Source of the DNA: Carya illinoinensis
Taxonomy: Eukaryota; Streptophyta; Magnoliopsida; Fagales; Juglandaceae
Direction of reading: 5' to 3'
Assembly (NCBI RefSeq): GCF_018687715.1
Contig: NC_056765.1
Location: 1,178,001-1,242,000, forward strand
DNA: 64,000 nucleotides
In this document: positions 45,875 to 58,435 of the stretch, in pieces
How positions within the stretch are numbered: the stretch's first letter is position 1
How the letters are laid out: each line of letters starts with the position of its first letter
Made by a program: the position numbers and the translations under genes
The notes under the pieces: model-generated
What the model saw: only the letters and a program-made list of their open reading frames with translations
Databases searched by the model: none
What the model was told of the DNA's origin: nothing

Positions 45875-45950
45875 GTGATTGAGCTTTTCTGTTCTGTGTT
45901 AAAGAATGCAGGAAAGGTTGAGAATGGAGGTAGAGAGGACATTAGGGTTG

Positions 45951-45958
45951 TATTTATA
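45951..45958 (-). promoter_or_regulatory. TATA box of the At4g22030-like gene
   Basis: TATAAATA on the minus strand (TATTTATA on plus) lies about 77 bp upstream of the ATG at 45874. Confidence 0.65.
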
Positions 45959-48126
45959 GTGAAAAACTATAAGGAATAAAAAAAGAAAAGAAAAGAAAGG
46001 GTCAGATCTGGAGAATATTGACTGGCTGAATGCATAGTTTGACTCCATGCCCATTGGCCGACCCATTCCCAATTTCATAATTTTCAAGTTCAAAGTTCTT
46101 TGCCTTTGGGTCTCTTGATCGTAAAATTTACTTCGTACTGCAAGTCTGGGTTTCTCTCTGTATAGACTGTATTATTGCGTTCTGCATGCGACAGCAATTT
46201 GACCGACTCCAAGAGGTCAATATCGCCAAGTCAAAGAACAAAACAGCAACTTTTACTGCAGTAATCTCACTGTCAACCTGACATCATTTGACCGTACTGC
46301 CGTTACTCTTAAATTAATAATAAAATATTTCTATGTTCTTTTATTCATAATCGGAAGTCAATTCTGTTTTAAATTGAGTAAACATTTTTTAAAAATTCTA
46401 TATACAATCATTTTTATATAGTTTTTGTACATTTTAGTTATACGATTAGTTATATATTAAAAAAAAATTAATCTAACCAATCATATCAGTAAATTGTGTA
46501 GGAAATATCAAAAATAATTGTATAAAACATTACTCAGAATTTTTTTCCAAACTATCATATGTTATATTGTTACTTATCCTAGATGTGTGTTTTAATAAAA
46601 AATAATAATACCAGATGGTCTTAAGTGTCGCATATTTCTTTTGAAAATAATTTAACCAGCTCACTATTCAAATGTGAGTTTTTCATATGTATCTTAGATT
46701 TGCCTACTTTTTTGAACGAAAATTTCACGGGCATACATACCCTAAAACACTATAAACCATTTTTCTTAATTAGAATTTTAAAAAAAAAAAAAAAAAACAC
46801 CTACTTACATATATGAATTATCTTGCAATATTATATATAACTATTAATATGCAAAACCGAACTAAAAAAATGAAAATCACGTTTTTAAAATAAGTAATAC
46901 TACATCTATAAAGAAATTATATAAAATAATCCTACAAATTAATTAGACTTTATCTTATTTGTTATATCTAATTTATAATAAAAATAAATACTTTACAATC
47001 TGACGAATCACATCAAGTTACAATATAATCAGTTTATAAGATTGCTTTTATATAATCTTTTTAAGGCTCAAGTATTTTTCTTTTGAAATTATTGCTCGAT
47101 CGGTTCATTATTAAATTCCTCCTAGGAAAAATGATTTATTTTTATTTTAACTCTGTTTTTTTTTTCCCCTTGGTTACAAGTTATTAGGTTAATCATGAGT
47201 AAATAATTTTCTCTCAAGATAATTTCAATACTTTATATTATAATAATCCTTATTGTTATTCTAGAATTATTTATTAAATCATAAACCATCCTACTTATTT
47301 CCTTCTTCAATATTTTAATGTGAGATGAGTTCGTAAAATTGTTGCTGCCACCTCATAATGTCATGCATAGCAAAGCACATGGGGCGAATTGGCCTACACA
47401 CATATGTATGCGGATTGGTGATGAACCAGATAATTTGGAGTTGTTTGGGCCAGTCAGCTTTGTCCAATCCAAATAGTCTGCCTATTAATTAGCATAGAAT
47501 AGTTGATATTGATTGTCTTGAAGTACTTGACTTTTTCTATTTTTTTTTTCATTTTTTTTTTCTTTTCCTTTCTTTTTAAACAAAAAAAAAAAAACCCCTA
47601 TTTTTACAACAATTTTGTCCACCAACCCAATTAAATTAGAAACAGAATTTGGAAGACTTGGACGAAATAGAAAATAAATTAAAAACAATTTCAAAGTAAG
47701 ACATTTGAACTGATCGATGATCATTCTAGCTAGCAGTCAAGTTTAATTGCCATCCTGAAACGCAATGGAATCTGTCAAAAGGGGACTTGGTCGACAGCTC
47801 GATCGGTTCTATCAGCCATGGTCGATAATATCGACCAAAATTTGGGACATGTACATACGACTACACCAGACATTAAAAGTTATGAATATTGTTGGTGTAC
47901 GTGTGATCACAACAAACTTTAAATAATTTCATTTGAGAATTATGGTTGAATATAGTCTGATATAAAGGAATATATTATGAAAACCATAAAAAAGGAAATG
48001 GTTGCTATCGAGTCACTATCGATCGATTGACCAAATTTTGGATTCAAAACTAGTGCAGTGGATGTTTAATCTTAATGAAAATTAAAGGTTTAACCAAATT
48101 AATATCAAATAGTTTTAAGACAACTC
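45959..48126. other. AT-rich intergenic region
   Basis: No gene recognised. It holds A- and T-runs (near 46780 and 47530-47600) and AT-rich repeat-like stretches (46390-46540; 46895-47075). The latter resembles 62090-62265 in carrying an ATAATCTGA.G..CACATCA motif within an AT-rich hairpin-prone context, so both may be copies of one MITE family. Confidence 0.5.
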
Positions 48127-48268
48127 GCTACTAAAAAAATGATCATTTGTGGTAAATAATATATAATGAAAATGATTATTTGCGATTAAAATAGACTCAT
48201 TTTGATTAAAAAAATAATCATATTTTATATGCAATAGTTTGTTACAACTAAACAGTTTTCTTGTACTA
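48127..48268. mobile_element. CACTA-type MITE, degenerate copy
   Basis: About 140 bp with ends GCTACTAAAAAAATGATC and TTTTCTTGTACTA, and an internal AATGATTATTTGCGATTAAA resembling the copies at 51299, 51851 and 52155. It lies about 570 bp upstream of the HIPP start. Confidence 0.6.
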
Positions 48269-48841
48269 ACTTTTAGATCAATGGTAAGATATATAGAGCA
48301 ATTATATATAAAACATCCTTATGCATAAAATTTAACAGTAATTAAGGTTAATATATATATTATTTTTTCCTTTTTTTGCCTCATAATGGACGTTGGGGTA
48401 CTAGTGACTACATGGGGTCGATTTGGGGTGAGATTATCTAATACGCCACGCTAAAAATTAGAAATCACCTATTTCCTCTAATAATATTCCCACTAGTTTA
48501 GCTGCTTGCTAGCTGGTGAAAGATAGTCATCTAATAATGTGCCAATCTCTACAACTTCAATCCAAGTTTCCTACATGCTGGTGAACTACTTTCAACAAAA
48601 CCCACCAATATTAACGTGCATATTATACGTAGCCTTTAAGCCTTATTATAAAGCATAAGGAAACTAATCATTTATAGCTGATCATCTTTAATTTTCTTGA
48701 GCTTTTGTACGTGAATTGAACCTATCCGAGATCGATGGTACTAATAAATTGTGATCAATTATATATAGTTTGATCGCGTTTAGATTCGCTAGCCAGCTCC
48801 TTTGTTTCCCAGTAAATTACTTGGGAGATTTTGCTGCTAAA

Positions 48842-50548
48842 ATGGCAGCGGAAGACGAAAAGAAAGAGAAAGAAAAAGACGGAAAGAAAGAGATCGTCAA
48901 AGAAAAAGTGGAGGAAGTGATCAACGCTGTTTACAGAGTTAACCTACATTGCCAGCAATGTGCACGCGATATCAAGAATCCTCTTATGCGCACACAAGGT
49001 ACGTACACGCACGAATGTATTCCTTTCCTTCCTGATAATCGTGTCTTTCTTGTACTTAGCTAGGACGTTTCAGTTGTCGAGTTCTTATAAAATCCATTAC
49101 CTTTGCTGGCCTACTTCCAAGAAAGAAAGTGGGGGAAAATAGAGAAATTTTGGGACTGATGTATACATGTGTGGTTTCAAAGTTTCCTTTTGGTTTTGCT
49201 TGGGAATGAAGCCCATGGAGCCTAAAGCATGCAACAATATCAATGCACTTTCCTTGTGATTAGGAGTTCATGCTGTGGGTGCTGACTTCGAGAAGGGTGA
49301 ATTGAAGGTTAAAGGAGCGATCGACCCAGTTAAAATGCAGAAACGAATAGAGAAACTGAGCAAGAAAAAGGTTGTGTTGATATCACCCATAGTGAAGGCC
49401 AAGGAAAGTGTTACAATCGAGAAGAAAGTGAAAGAAACTAAAGAAGTGAGTACTGTTGAATAATTCATTCTAAGTACTACTGCTAATTCTTCTATCTTCT
49501 TCCTTGTATTTTTGAAAAAAATGCATGCATGAACAATATTGCAGTTGAAACCAGAACTGGAAGTCTAGCTAGAAACCAGCTTGGTCCTTGGGGCCTTTTT
49601 TGATCTCACTGCATGCATGGGATCGATCCAGATCTAGCCATTTTGCGCGTTCCCAGCACAATATTTGCCAGTTTCATTTCTGAAATCAACTTGCACGCAT
49701 GTATTATCATGCATATATGATCTAGACAACACTTCATATATAGCAGCAAAATAGAAATATTATCCCAAACAACATGGAGGAGAAAAAGTAATGGAAACTG
49801 TGATTTATCATCATCAACATTGATCCATCTTGTATGTTTCGGCAAAATAACACTACTACTACTGTACTCATCCAATGATACCAATGCATCCATTAATAAC
49901 ACAGTAGTTTGATCTTCTGTTCTTATATACTGATGGAAATGTAAAATCTGGTCCTGTTTATTTGATTACAAGCCAATTGTTAGCACAACATCGGTGAAAG
50001 TTCACATGCACTGCGACAAATGTGGGCAGGACTTGAAGAAGAAGTTGCTCATGCACAAAGGTAACAACTCATGAAAGATCAATCAAATAATTGAAAATCT
50101 AATATTCCATGAAGATGGGTTTTGAACTCTATCACCCATGTATGCACATTAATTCGCAGGTATTCACAGTGTTAAGACTGACATGAAAGCACAAACTCTG
50201 ACAGTTGGAGGTACCATTGAGCCTGATAAGCTACTATCCTACTTGAAAAAGAAGGTGAACAAACATGCAGAAATTATAAGCTCAAAACAAGCTGAGAAAA
50301 AGGAGGAGAAGAAAGAAAAGGATGATCAGAAAGTTGAAGGTAAACCCAAAGAGAAACCCACCGAGAAAGCCGGTGATGGTAAACCCAGTAGTACTACTGA
50401 ATCAACGAAGATTATAGAAGTTCATAAGGAAGATACAAAGGTTGTGGAGGTTAAAGCTAAGGAGGCCGATACTCCATATTTTATACATTATGTCTATGCT
50501 CCTCAATTGTTTAGTGATGAAAATCCAAATGCTTGTTCTGTAATGTAG
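48842..50548 (+). CDS. HIPP4-like heavy-metal-associated isoprenylated plant protein (4 exons)
   Basis: The exons are 48842-48998, 49264-49445, 49973-50060 and 50160-50548; all junctions are GT-AG and the joined frame encodes 271 residues. A Lys/Glu-rich leader (1-25) precedes the first HMA domain (about 30-95: VNLHCQQCARDI, GVHAVGADF, KKKVVLIS). The second HMA domain (about 118-185) has VHMHCDKCGQDL, then GIHSVKTDMK. Each carries the CxxC metal site, and intron positions fall in equivalent places in the two domains (after the QG and KG of the loop). A charged linker rich in Lys and Glu follows, and the C-terminus is CSVM, a CaaX box for farnesylation. HIPPs bind transition metals and associate with membranes or nucleus through the prenyl group. 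The in-frame ATG at 48770 would add a hydrophobic leader, but 48842 fits the family start. Confidence 0.9.
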
Positions 50549-50565
50549 ATGGATCATGATCATGA

Positions 50566-50590
50566 TCATATATATATATATATATATATA
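50566..50590. repeat. (AT)n microsatellite after the HIPP gene
   Basis: About 12 AT units lie 20 bp past the HIPP stop, within its probable 3' UTR, preceded by a GATCATGATCATGATC palindromic run. Confidence 0.85.
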
Positions 50591-51298
50591 GTGCTTGAAA
50601 GAGTATAAATTATATATATATCCCGATTTTATATAATTTATACTCTCATGACATGTAAAGGTGGAAACCCGAAACAGTACCTTCTTACAAAAGAGTTGGC
50701 CAATGATATGTAAAAGCAGTATAGTAGTACTACACTAGCTTGTCACTAATTTATTGAGGATTCTTCCCAATATTAATTTCCGATGCAATTAATGAAATAT
50801 GGAACAAGCACAATATTATTCAAATTAGGAACAATATTCCAAGCATTATAAGCTCATGTACTGAAAGATCATGAAACTACAATATATTTACATGTAATAT
50901 TGTTAGAGGAGAGAGTTACATATAATACGGCCACGAAGCTGCTGGTAGATGATCAGATCGACCACATGAATATGATCAAAATGCAGGTTTATTTTTAAAG
51001 GTTTGGACCCCAAAAATCCTAATCCAGTGAAGTATATAAGCTAGGGTGCACGTACGTACGTACAATTATTTTGAAAGAATCTTAACTAAAACATTTGTTT
51101 ATTTTCCTCTAAATAGATCATGCGCAGCTAGCTAGCAGCTTATATATGGAGGACTATCGATCGATACATACAATATATATTTATATATATACAATTAATT
51201 AATAATTATACAGCCGATCAATTCAGTGTAAGAAATTTGAACAGTGATCAATTGTTCAATATCAATGACACAGCAATATCATGCGAGCATATACATCT

Positions 51299-51423
51299 AA
51301 CTATAAGAAAAATGAGTATTTATGACAAGTTATTTACCATGAGAATGACTATTTGAGACGAAAATAAATTCATTCATTTTAATAGAAATAATTGGTTACA
51401 AATAAGTAAATTTTTTTGTTGGT
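51299..51423. mobile_element. CACTA-type MITE, degenerate copy
   Basis: It starts AACTATAAGAAAAATGAG and ends TTTTTTTGTTGGTA-like. The internal ATGAGAATGACTATTTGAGA matches the sibling copies. The termini have decayed and no target duplication is clear. Confidence 0.55.
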
Positions 51424-51850
51424 ATTCATGCATGTATAAGACTAATAAATGTTTTATGACGCTAGACGAAATATTAGATCAATCGTGATGATCTTAAGGA
51501 TAATCATGTTCCTGATCATGAGATAATATATTTTATATATATATATACCTGTAGCCGGCTTCTAGCTAGAAGTGTTGTAATTTAGTTCTCGTGTCTTTGT
51601 GCTTTGAAGTTTAAATTTAAATATATATTTTCGCAGGTCCGATAAATTAGAATTAATTTGTTCTTTTGTTCCTCCGTCGCCATTAAATATTAGAATCTTG
51701 AAACCTTATATATATATATATATATATATATTGGTCAAACGTAAGAGATCGAAATTTGCACTCAGTAAGTACTATATACTACTACTCCTATCATCATCAA
51801 AAGTTGTGTTCATCAACTAATTAGGGCAAAATTTATTCTAAGTTTTTATA

Positions 51851-51989
51851 CACTACAAGAAAAACAGATATTTGTAATCAATTTTTTGTAACGAAAATGA
51901 CTATTTACTACTAAAACAAACTTATTTTAGCTAGAAATACTTATTTCGTTGAAAATAACTAGTAGCAAATAAACAATTTTCTTGTAATG
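51851..51989. mobile_element. CACTA-type MITE with intact 3-bp target duplication
   Basis: The 139-bp element has termini CACTACAAGAAAAACAG and CAATTTTCTTGTAATG and is flanked by ATA on each side (51848-51850 and 51990-51992). It is the best-preserved copy of the local family; the interior (AAAATGACTATTTACTACTA) matches the others. Confidence 0.82.
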
Positions 51990-52154
51990 ATATAATTTGA
52001 ATTATTTCTAAGGTCCAAAGTACTAGCTAGCTAGCTATATATATGCCACTAATTACAATGGAAATTAAGTACTAATCATCGATCATTAACATAAAAAATG
52101 TCACAATGAATATTATGATCAAGTAATATTGGATATATACACATAGCAAAAATT

Positions 52155-52294
52155 TATTACAAGAAAACTGTTTATTTGTTGATAGTTAGTTTTACTTAAA
52201 ATGCATATTTCTTACCAAAATGAGTTTATTCTCATCACAAATCATCATTTTTATTGCAAACAACTCGTCATAAGTGCTCATTTTTCTTGTAATA
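52155..52294. mobile_element. CACTA-type MITE copy in opposite internal orientation
   Basis: About 140 bp with termini TATTACAAGAAAACTG and TTTTTCTTGTAATA. The interior (AAAATGAGTTTATTCTCATC) is the reverse-complement arrangement of the copies at 51299 and 51851. Confidence 0.65.
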
Positions 52295-53704
52295 AAATAC
52301 AATGAATGAATGTGGCCGATCATCTAAAGCATGCAGCAATTTATATTCATCACCTCCATGCATGCATGCATCAATTCATTTTCTACCTAGCTAGCAAGAT
52401 AGATCGCCCCAAATTTTCTCCAGTGCTAGCTTGATAAACCAGGTAAAAAGGTACGTAGTAGTATATAAATATTAATTCTAATAAATTAGAATATTTACTA
52501 GATCAGAATGTAATAATTAAATGATTAAATTCACACTTCGATATCCGGACAATGAGTAATGTTAATTAATTTAGAATCTACTAATTCCTTAAAGGTTTTT
52601 TTATTTTCTTTCAGAGATTGTGATCATTGCAGTGATTATATATAAAGAGATCATATTAAATGAGTTCGTACAATTACTTAGTAATATCCCTAACTCGAAA
52701 GGTATATGCACACTTATAAAAGAGAAATTAAATTACTGAGATCCATCGTTCCGAGTTATAATTTATATATAATTAAGTACTAATTTATCAATTAAAGAAA
52801 TTACCATCAAGCATTCAAGCTAGCTAGCTAGTCATGATGCAGCATGCCCGCCCAGAGAATTCAAATTATATATTGATTGATCTACGAGAATATAAAATCT
52901 TATGATCCAACAGCAAACCCTAGCTATTAGAATTCTTCAAAAAAAAAAACACACCTAAATTCCTAATAGTAATTAGCTAATAGCAACACATATTATAATA
53001 TATATTAATATATTAATAACTTATAACCTGCCTAGATTTGCTCTTGAAAGATTTAAGAATAATAAAGATCGGATAGAGATCATTAAAGTTTGTCGGCTAC
53101 ATATGACATTTTATATATTATTTCAATAACTTAATTGGAAGGACCACCAAAGATGATCAACCACATGACAACATTTATATCGAGAGGAAACCAAATTTCT
53201 TATATATATATTATATAATTAAAGTACTGATGATCTTTTCCGATCAAGATAAGTTGGTCATTCAAGATCATCACGGCCATGACCCTAAAATATAAATGCT
53301 TCAATGAATATAAATTTCTCTCCTTTTCCTTATCATCAACCCCATAAATTCAAGGAATTGAGCTTATTTCATATATATTCCAACCCAGGCCATACCCAAC
53401 CATATATTAATTCGTACTCTACTCGACTCCTTAAATCCTTTTAGTACGTACTACAATATGGTGTTGTTTATATATACGTTCATGTATACATGCCTGCAGG
53501 TTTGAAAAGCAGCTGAAATGCTCAAATTAACTACTTACGAGCGAAGAAAAGGAGTTCCATACAAATCAAGTTATACATCAGAAGAATATCAGAATTCAGA
53601 GAGAACAAAGCTTACAACATTAGCAAACGTGAACAAGAAAGGAAGTGAGTAGAGATTTTGGAGTCTAAGGATGCCCTAACCTTTTCCGACCACGTACAAA
53701 AAGG

Positions 53705-54556
53705 TCAATAAGGTGTCCTGCTAGTACCTGAGTTCCCAGCCCAACCATGATCAACAGGTAACTGCCCAGTCGCCATGTTCAGCGGCAGATTGAAGAAAGG
53801 AAGCCCCGAAGACGGGTCCGAGAATGGGTTGCCGGCTCCGCCTCCGCCTCCGCCGCCTCCACTACCACCACTGGACGACTCGTGAGAGACAGGCTGCTGC
53901 ATCTGCAATGGTTCGTCCTCGTCCAAGGGCAACCTCTCGTACGCCACGTTTGTGAACGATGAGGCGATAACGATGACTGGACCCGATGCAATCAGAGCTC
54001 CCACGACGTTCCCTCCGACGACCTGCCCTTGGCCGCCTGCCAAAAATATGGTCAGGCTGGTCGCGCCGGGTGGGGCTGGGGGAGGAAGAAACGAGCCCGA
54101 CAGCGACAATATCTCGAAACGGCCGTGCAGGGTGACGACCGCACCGGCCGCTGAGGGCTGCCGCAAGGTCACGTTGGTGACGGTACCGTTACCGCTCAAC
54201 ACACAGATCCCACGCTGACGCTTCCGCGCATACATGGCCACAGACTCAAACACGTCCGAGCCACTACTTACTTCAAGGATATGAGCTCGCAGCGTGTTGG
54301 CGCTTTCCCTGGTGATGATCACCGGTGGTTTGGGTTTATTCTTTGAACCCGCCGGCCGACCCCTTGGCCGGCGAGCCACGACATCGCCTGGACCCGGATT
54401 AGGGTTGGCCAGGTCAAGCTCATGAGACACGTTATCGTCGTGGTTTGGGTTGTTGCCATGATGATCTTCGTCGGGTACTGGCCCTTGGAGGTGAAGGTCA
54501 GGGCGTTGAAGCTGTTGAAGAAAGCGAGAAGCTGAGCCCAAGTCTAAGCCAGCCAT
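53705..54556 (-). CDS. AT-hook motif nuclear-localized (AHL) protein, clade A
   Basis: This intact, intronless frame of 283 residues starts [16 protein letters not shown], resembling AHL23/AHL24-type proteins. One AT-hook lies at residues 62-78 ([17 protein letters not shown], with the minor-groove-binding RGRP core). The PPC/DUF296 domain spans about 83-206 ([50 protein letters not shown]). A single type I hook followed by PPC and lack of introns defines clade A. A poly-Gly run (230-242) and a C-terminus ending TSRTPY complete it. AHL proteins bind AT-rich DNA and form trimers through PPC, repressing growth genes in the nucleus. The coding region is much more GC-rich than its surroundings, which produces antisense ORFs. 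A TATA-like TATATA lies near 54826-54833, about 270 bp upstream. Confidence 0.93.
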   Translation of the reverse strand: MAGLDLGSASRFLQQLQRPDLHLQGPVPDEDHHGNNPNHDDNVSHELDLANPNPGPGDVVARRPRGRPAGSKNKPKPPVIITRESANTLRAHILEVSSGSDVFESVAMYARKRQRGICVLSGNGTVTNVTLRQPSAAGAVVTLHGRFEILSLSGSFLPPPAPPGATSLTIFLAGGQGQVVGGNVVGALIASGPVIVIASSFTNVAYERLPLDEDEPLQMQQPVSHESSSGGSGGGGGGGGAGNPFSDPSSGLPFFNLPLNMATGQLPVDHGWAGNSGTSRTPY

Positions 54557-55285
54557 ACACAGAGAGAGCTCAAAACAGAAAACAAAGAAAAATATTGTAA
54601 AATAAGCTGGGAAACAGCTACTGGTTCATTATTTTATGATTCTTTAAAGCAATGGAAGACTCTAATAATTCAAACCCTAGAACGAATAGAAAACAAAATG
54701 GGGAATCGAGTGCAGAGAAAGAGAGAAGAGATGAAGGGAGGAGGAAAGAGACAAAAGTGGCAGATGCAGCAATTCTCTCAGCTCAACCAAAAAAGTAAAC
54801 TTGTGGTTGTGGCCTATAAAAAAACATATATAGGAAACTTGTGTATAGAATAATCAAAGATTACTTGTATTTTAATTGGTTTTAGTATTCTAATTATAAG
54901 CTTTTGAAAAAGTATAACATGGGTTGATGAAGTTTGATGATATATTATATTTCCATGTCCCAAGCTGGATCTATCATCTATGGGATAGTTAAAAGATTTA
55001 TTATTTAATTATTTTTTATTTATCCAGCCATGAAAAAGGGGTCGACAGATCGAAAGAGATGACCAGTTATCCTCGTTTTATGCTGTGTATATATAAATAT
55101 ATATATAATTTTGTTCTGAAAGACATGCATGTTGCATTGAGGTGAAAGATGATTTTACTTTAATTTGTTTTGATCAGATCAGTAAGTAAATGAATGAGTA
55201 AATGAGTTAGATGTGTCAGTGATTATAATAGAACAGATCTGTTCTATTATATATCTCTATCTACTCGTCAAAAAAATAAAAAATA

Positions 55286-55293
<8 letters not shown>

Positions 55294-55325
<32 letters not shown>
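55294..55325. repeat. (AT)n microsatellite
   Basis: About 15 AT units follow an A-rich stretch and precede the small palindrome TATCTATCTAGATAGATA-like sequence. Confidence 0.85.
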
Positions 55326-55327
<2 letters not shown>

Positions 55328-57242
55328 ATCTAGATAGAGATATATAAATAATTCACTAATTCATGAGCACAAACCTGCAAAAGCACGTGTCCCTCTTGAG
55401 AAGTAGTTTGCGACCCATGCAATGTTGTTTTTATAACCATTAAATGGACGCGAGAGATGCTTAATTTGATTAGAAGGAGATTTCATAAAAATAAATTTTC
55501 AAATTCGATATTTTGAATTTTGAAGAAGTGAGTCTATGTATTAAAGGGCCCGAGTCTGAGGTCTCACGGGTTGAACTTTGAGCCTAAAGATTGGTCTTAT
55601 TGATATATGTTGTAGATAATGATCAGACGTCTATATAACACATCCTGTAGAGTCTTCAGGATAAATTTTAGAAATATTAGTTATTATCACCCTTATCACG
55701 TTCTTATAAATAATATCTGAAGATAACACGTATATTTATTACATTCATTCATAACTTATATTGAGATTACTTCTCTCTAATTTAGATGTCAAAGTTTCAA
55801 CGGACATGACTCTGTGTCACCCTCTAATTTCGTTTTTGGTTGTCCGTGCTGTTAGTAGTGTACATTTATATATCAACATGATTTGATATAATTTAAATTA
55901 AAAAATTATTTTTATTATAAATTAGTAGATTTAACATATCATATCAACTTATACTAGTTTATATATATTATCTGAACTTTATATTAATTTAACACTCTAC
56001 CTCATATGTTTCAAACTTTGGCGAGCTAGTTATAAATTAGCTAGCTTCATCATTTCTTCTGCTGGGATAGATCATGTTATTAGAGCTGATCTCAAAAAAA
56101 GAAAAGCAAAGAAATGTTAATCATCAATTAACACAAAGGTATCGTCAGAAAAAAAAAACACTAGAATATTCAAGCATGGTCGACCCCATTTCAGCTGGGT
56201 AGTACTGATCGGTATTTGTTTATTAATTAAGCTGGATTATAGTCTCAGATTTGATGCCCGAAGATTTGGCTTTAATTTGGTTGGTTTAATGATATAGGTA
56301 GGTGCTCGCATAAAGAAAAGTGACTTTGTGTTCTACTTTTATTAAACAAATAGCTCAAAAGACGCCCCCCAATTAACGACAAGCTGCATCGAACAAGGCC
56401 AGGCCATCCACCATTAACATTGCCCTAAAACAAAAAATTAAAATTAAAAATTCAGAAAAAAATTGAATGGACCAAAAAAATGAAAAATATAAAAAAATAT
56501 ATATCGATCGATGCGTCCCTGTTTAATTGTTCAACACACTCTCTTTTAACAAGACGGTACCTCAGATTTTATCAATATCTTTATTTATATATTAATAAAG
56601 AAGTTTCGGAGAAAATCTCTGACTCCGCATAATATCTGAATCTAATAATTAGACTAGCATAGAAAGAGATAAACCAAGTTGCTAATTTTCTTGTTAAAGA
56701 AGATGCTAATTAGGAGAATATATTACGGATTATGAACTGGCTCCAAATTAGGAGATGACACGTGTTTCTTAATTGTGAATTTATAAGATAGGATTACCGG
56801 TCATGTTAAGTTGTAATAAGTAATAGGTCATGATTTTGTAACTACGTATAGTCCATGTCTAAGGGTTTAAGCTTTATTATTTTATCTTAATTCACTTTAA
56901 ACTTTGGTTGTAGTTTGTAAGTCAATGTATCTGATTGGTTCTACGGTATTCCTTCACCATAAGTGAGGGCATCAATAAAATGGGCCTGGGTCTCGTCATC
57001 TTCTTAAAAAAAAATCTTTATTTATATATTTTTTTATGTATCTAGCAAACCAAAACAAACTTATGAATCAAGCAAATGGAAGTCCAATATCAAGCATAAT
57101 CATAGAATACACTTTGTTAAGGAATATAATGATGATCTAGCTCTACACGAGGAACATAAAATATACCTCGATCATAATATATACTCATGGAGTGGTAGAA
57201 TTTATGTACATTGTTGTGTCACACACAGTAGATGTCAATTAC

Positions 57243-57260
57243 TGTGTGTGTGTGTGTGTG
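57243..57260. repeat. (GT)n microsatellite
   Basis: Nine GT units (TGTGTGTG...) begin after TACTG. Confidence 0.85.
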
Positions 57261-57527
57261 ATCAATTAAAAAATGTTTCTATTGTCTTCAAACATATGTC
57301 ATATATAGGTTGGTACAAAAAATAATATATATTTCATAGGTATAATTATGTACAGCAGGTTCTTATGACAAAACCCTTCGGATCTATATATATTAAGTTA
57401 AGATACGATTCACATACGGGTCAATATATTAATAGGAATATGTTAATATATATAATGCGAAAACATCCGGCTAAAAACGACTACTAAATCTTTAATTATT
57501 ATAAGAGAGATCCAATTAAATTAAGTC

Positions 57528-57725
57528 GTCTAGGCTTATTTTATATACAAAAACAGTTTCATCTTATTATATTTCATTATTATAACTTTTTCAAATTTCC
57601 ACATAAATTAAATATAATAAACAATTTAATTCTTTTTCATTTTAAAATAATAATATTTTAACAATATTTTATTCAACTTTCATCTAAAACTATCTCATCT
57701 TATCTCTATCCAAATTACACCTAAT
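57528..57725 (-). repeat. Interspersed GAGATAAGATGAGATAG-type repeat
   Basis: Read on the minus strand, this begins GGATAGAGATAAGATGAGAT and passes into a T/A-rich body with TTGAATAAAATATTGTTAAA. The opening resembles the GAGATGAGAT units around 58300 and 61650. It looks like a non-autonomous high-copy repeat of the host genome; no coding sequence. Confidence 0.5.
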
Positions 57726-58228
57726 TAAAATTATCTTATTAAACATATATAGTTGATATGGGATTAATATTCAATCTCTAAAGCAAAGACTACTGCTTAA
57801 TTAATTATCAAAACTAGCTATTCACAAGTCTGGCCATGACCTCATTCATTGAAATAATATTAATTAATTTGTTTAATTAAATGCATTTTTACTGCACTTG
57901 TATTATAAAATACTATTTTCTCCCTCTAAAATAAATAAAAAGGAATCGACCACTATCTATAATTAAAGTCAATTTAAAGGAATAGTTAATTAATATAATA
58001 ATTTACAAATAGCTTCGTACGTGGACAAATCATTCGCAGCCTTTCCTCGTGGAAAGAGTAAACAATTGGCGCGCGAACAACTATTACAAAAAATTCCATT
58101 CTATGTTTAATTTTTTTTTAGGACTTTCCGTTAAGTGTGAGCTACGGCCTGCACGAATTGCAATCATCTTATGTACGTACTATCTTATCAACCCACGAAA
58201 ATAAGATGGAAATTAAATAAGATTTCCT

Positions 58229-58435
58229 AGGTTTAGGGTTAGTTTACATAGTTAACGATGAGATGAATTGAAATAATTTATTAATAATAATAAGATTATT
58301 GAGTTGAGATGAGATGGCGTGGTCTTTAAAAATTTGGTGTGTTTTAATTATGAAGTGAAATGAGATAAAATGAGTTGAGATTATTTGTAAATAGTAATGA
58401 GATTATTGAGCTAAAATGAGATGAGATAGTGATTT
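58229..58435 (+). repeat. Roughly 110-bp tandem repeat, left side of CACTA insertion
   Basis: At least one complete and one partial copy of a unit of the form TTTAAAAATTNTGTGTTTGGATTA...GAGTTGAGAT...AATAGTAATGAGATTATTGAG...GAGATGAGATAGTG. The array continues after the CACTA element at 61622. Confidence 0.75.

Larger units (their letters stand above)
50591..53704. other. Intergenic region between HIPP and AHL genes
   Basis: AT-rich and non-coding as far as I can see. It contains three CACTA-type MITE copies (51299-51423, 51851-51989, 52155-52294), (AT)n runs at about 51706-51731, and several CTAGCTAGCTAG or GCATGCATGCAT short repeats. The last 150 bp are the likely 3' UTR of the minus-strand AHL gene. 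Confidence 0.6.
54557..58228. other. Intergenic region downstream in the window of the AHL gene
   Basis: No gene recognised. It contains the AHL promoter and 5' UTR (54557-54840), an (AT)n microsatellite (about 55294-55325), a (GT)n run (57243-57260), a likely retroelement 3' end near 56880-57014 (ATCAATAAAATGGGCCTGGG followed closely by an A-run) and a repeat at 57528-57725. The rest is AT-rich spacer. Confidence 0.55.

Noticed and set aside
48770..48841. Upstream in-frame ATG that would give the HIPP protein a signal-like hydrophobic leader
   Set aside because: HIPP proteins are cytosolic or nuclear with C-terminal prenylation and start directly with a Lys/Glu-rich segment. The ATG at 48842 fits that pattern.
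53952..54218. Antisense ORFs over the AHL gene
   Set aside because: The AHL coding strand is GC-rich and has clear AT-hook and PPC motifs. The opposite frames are by-products.
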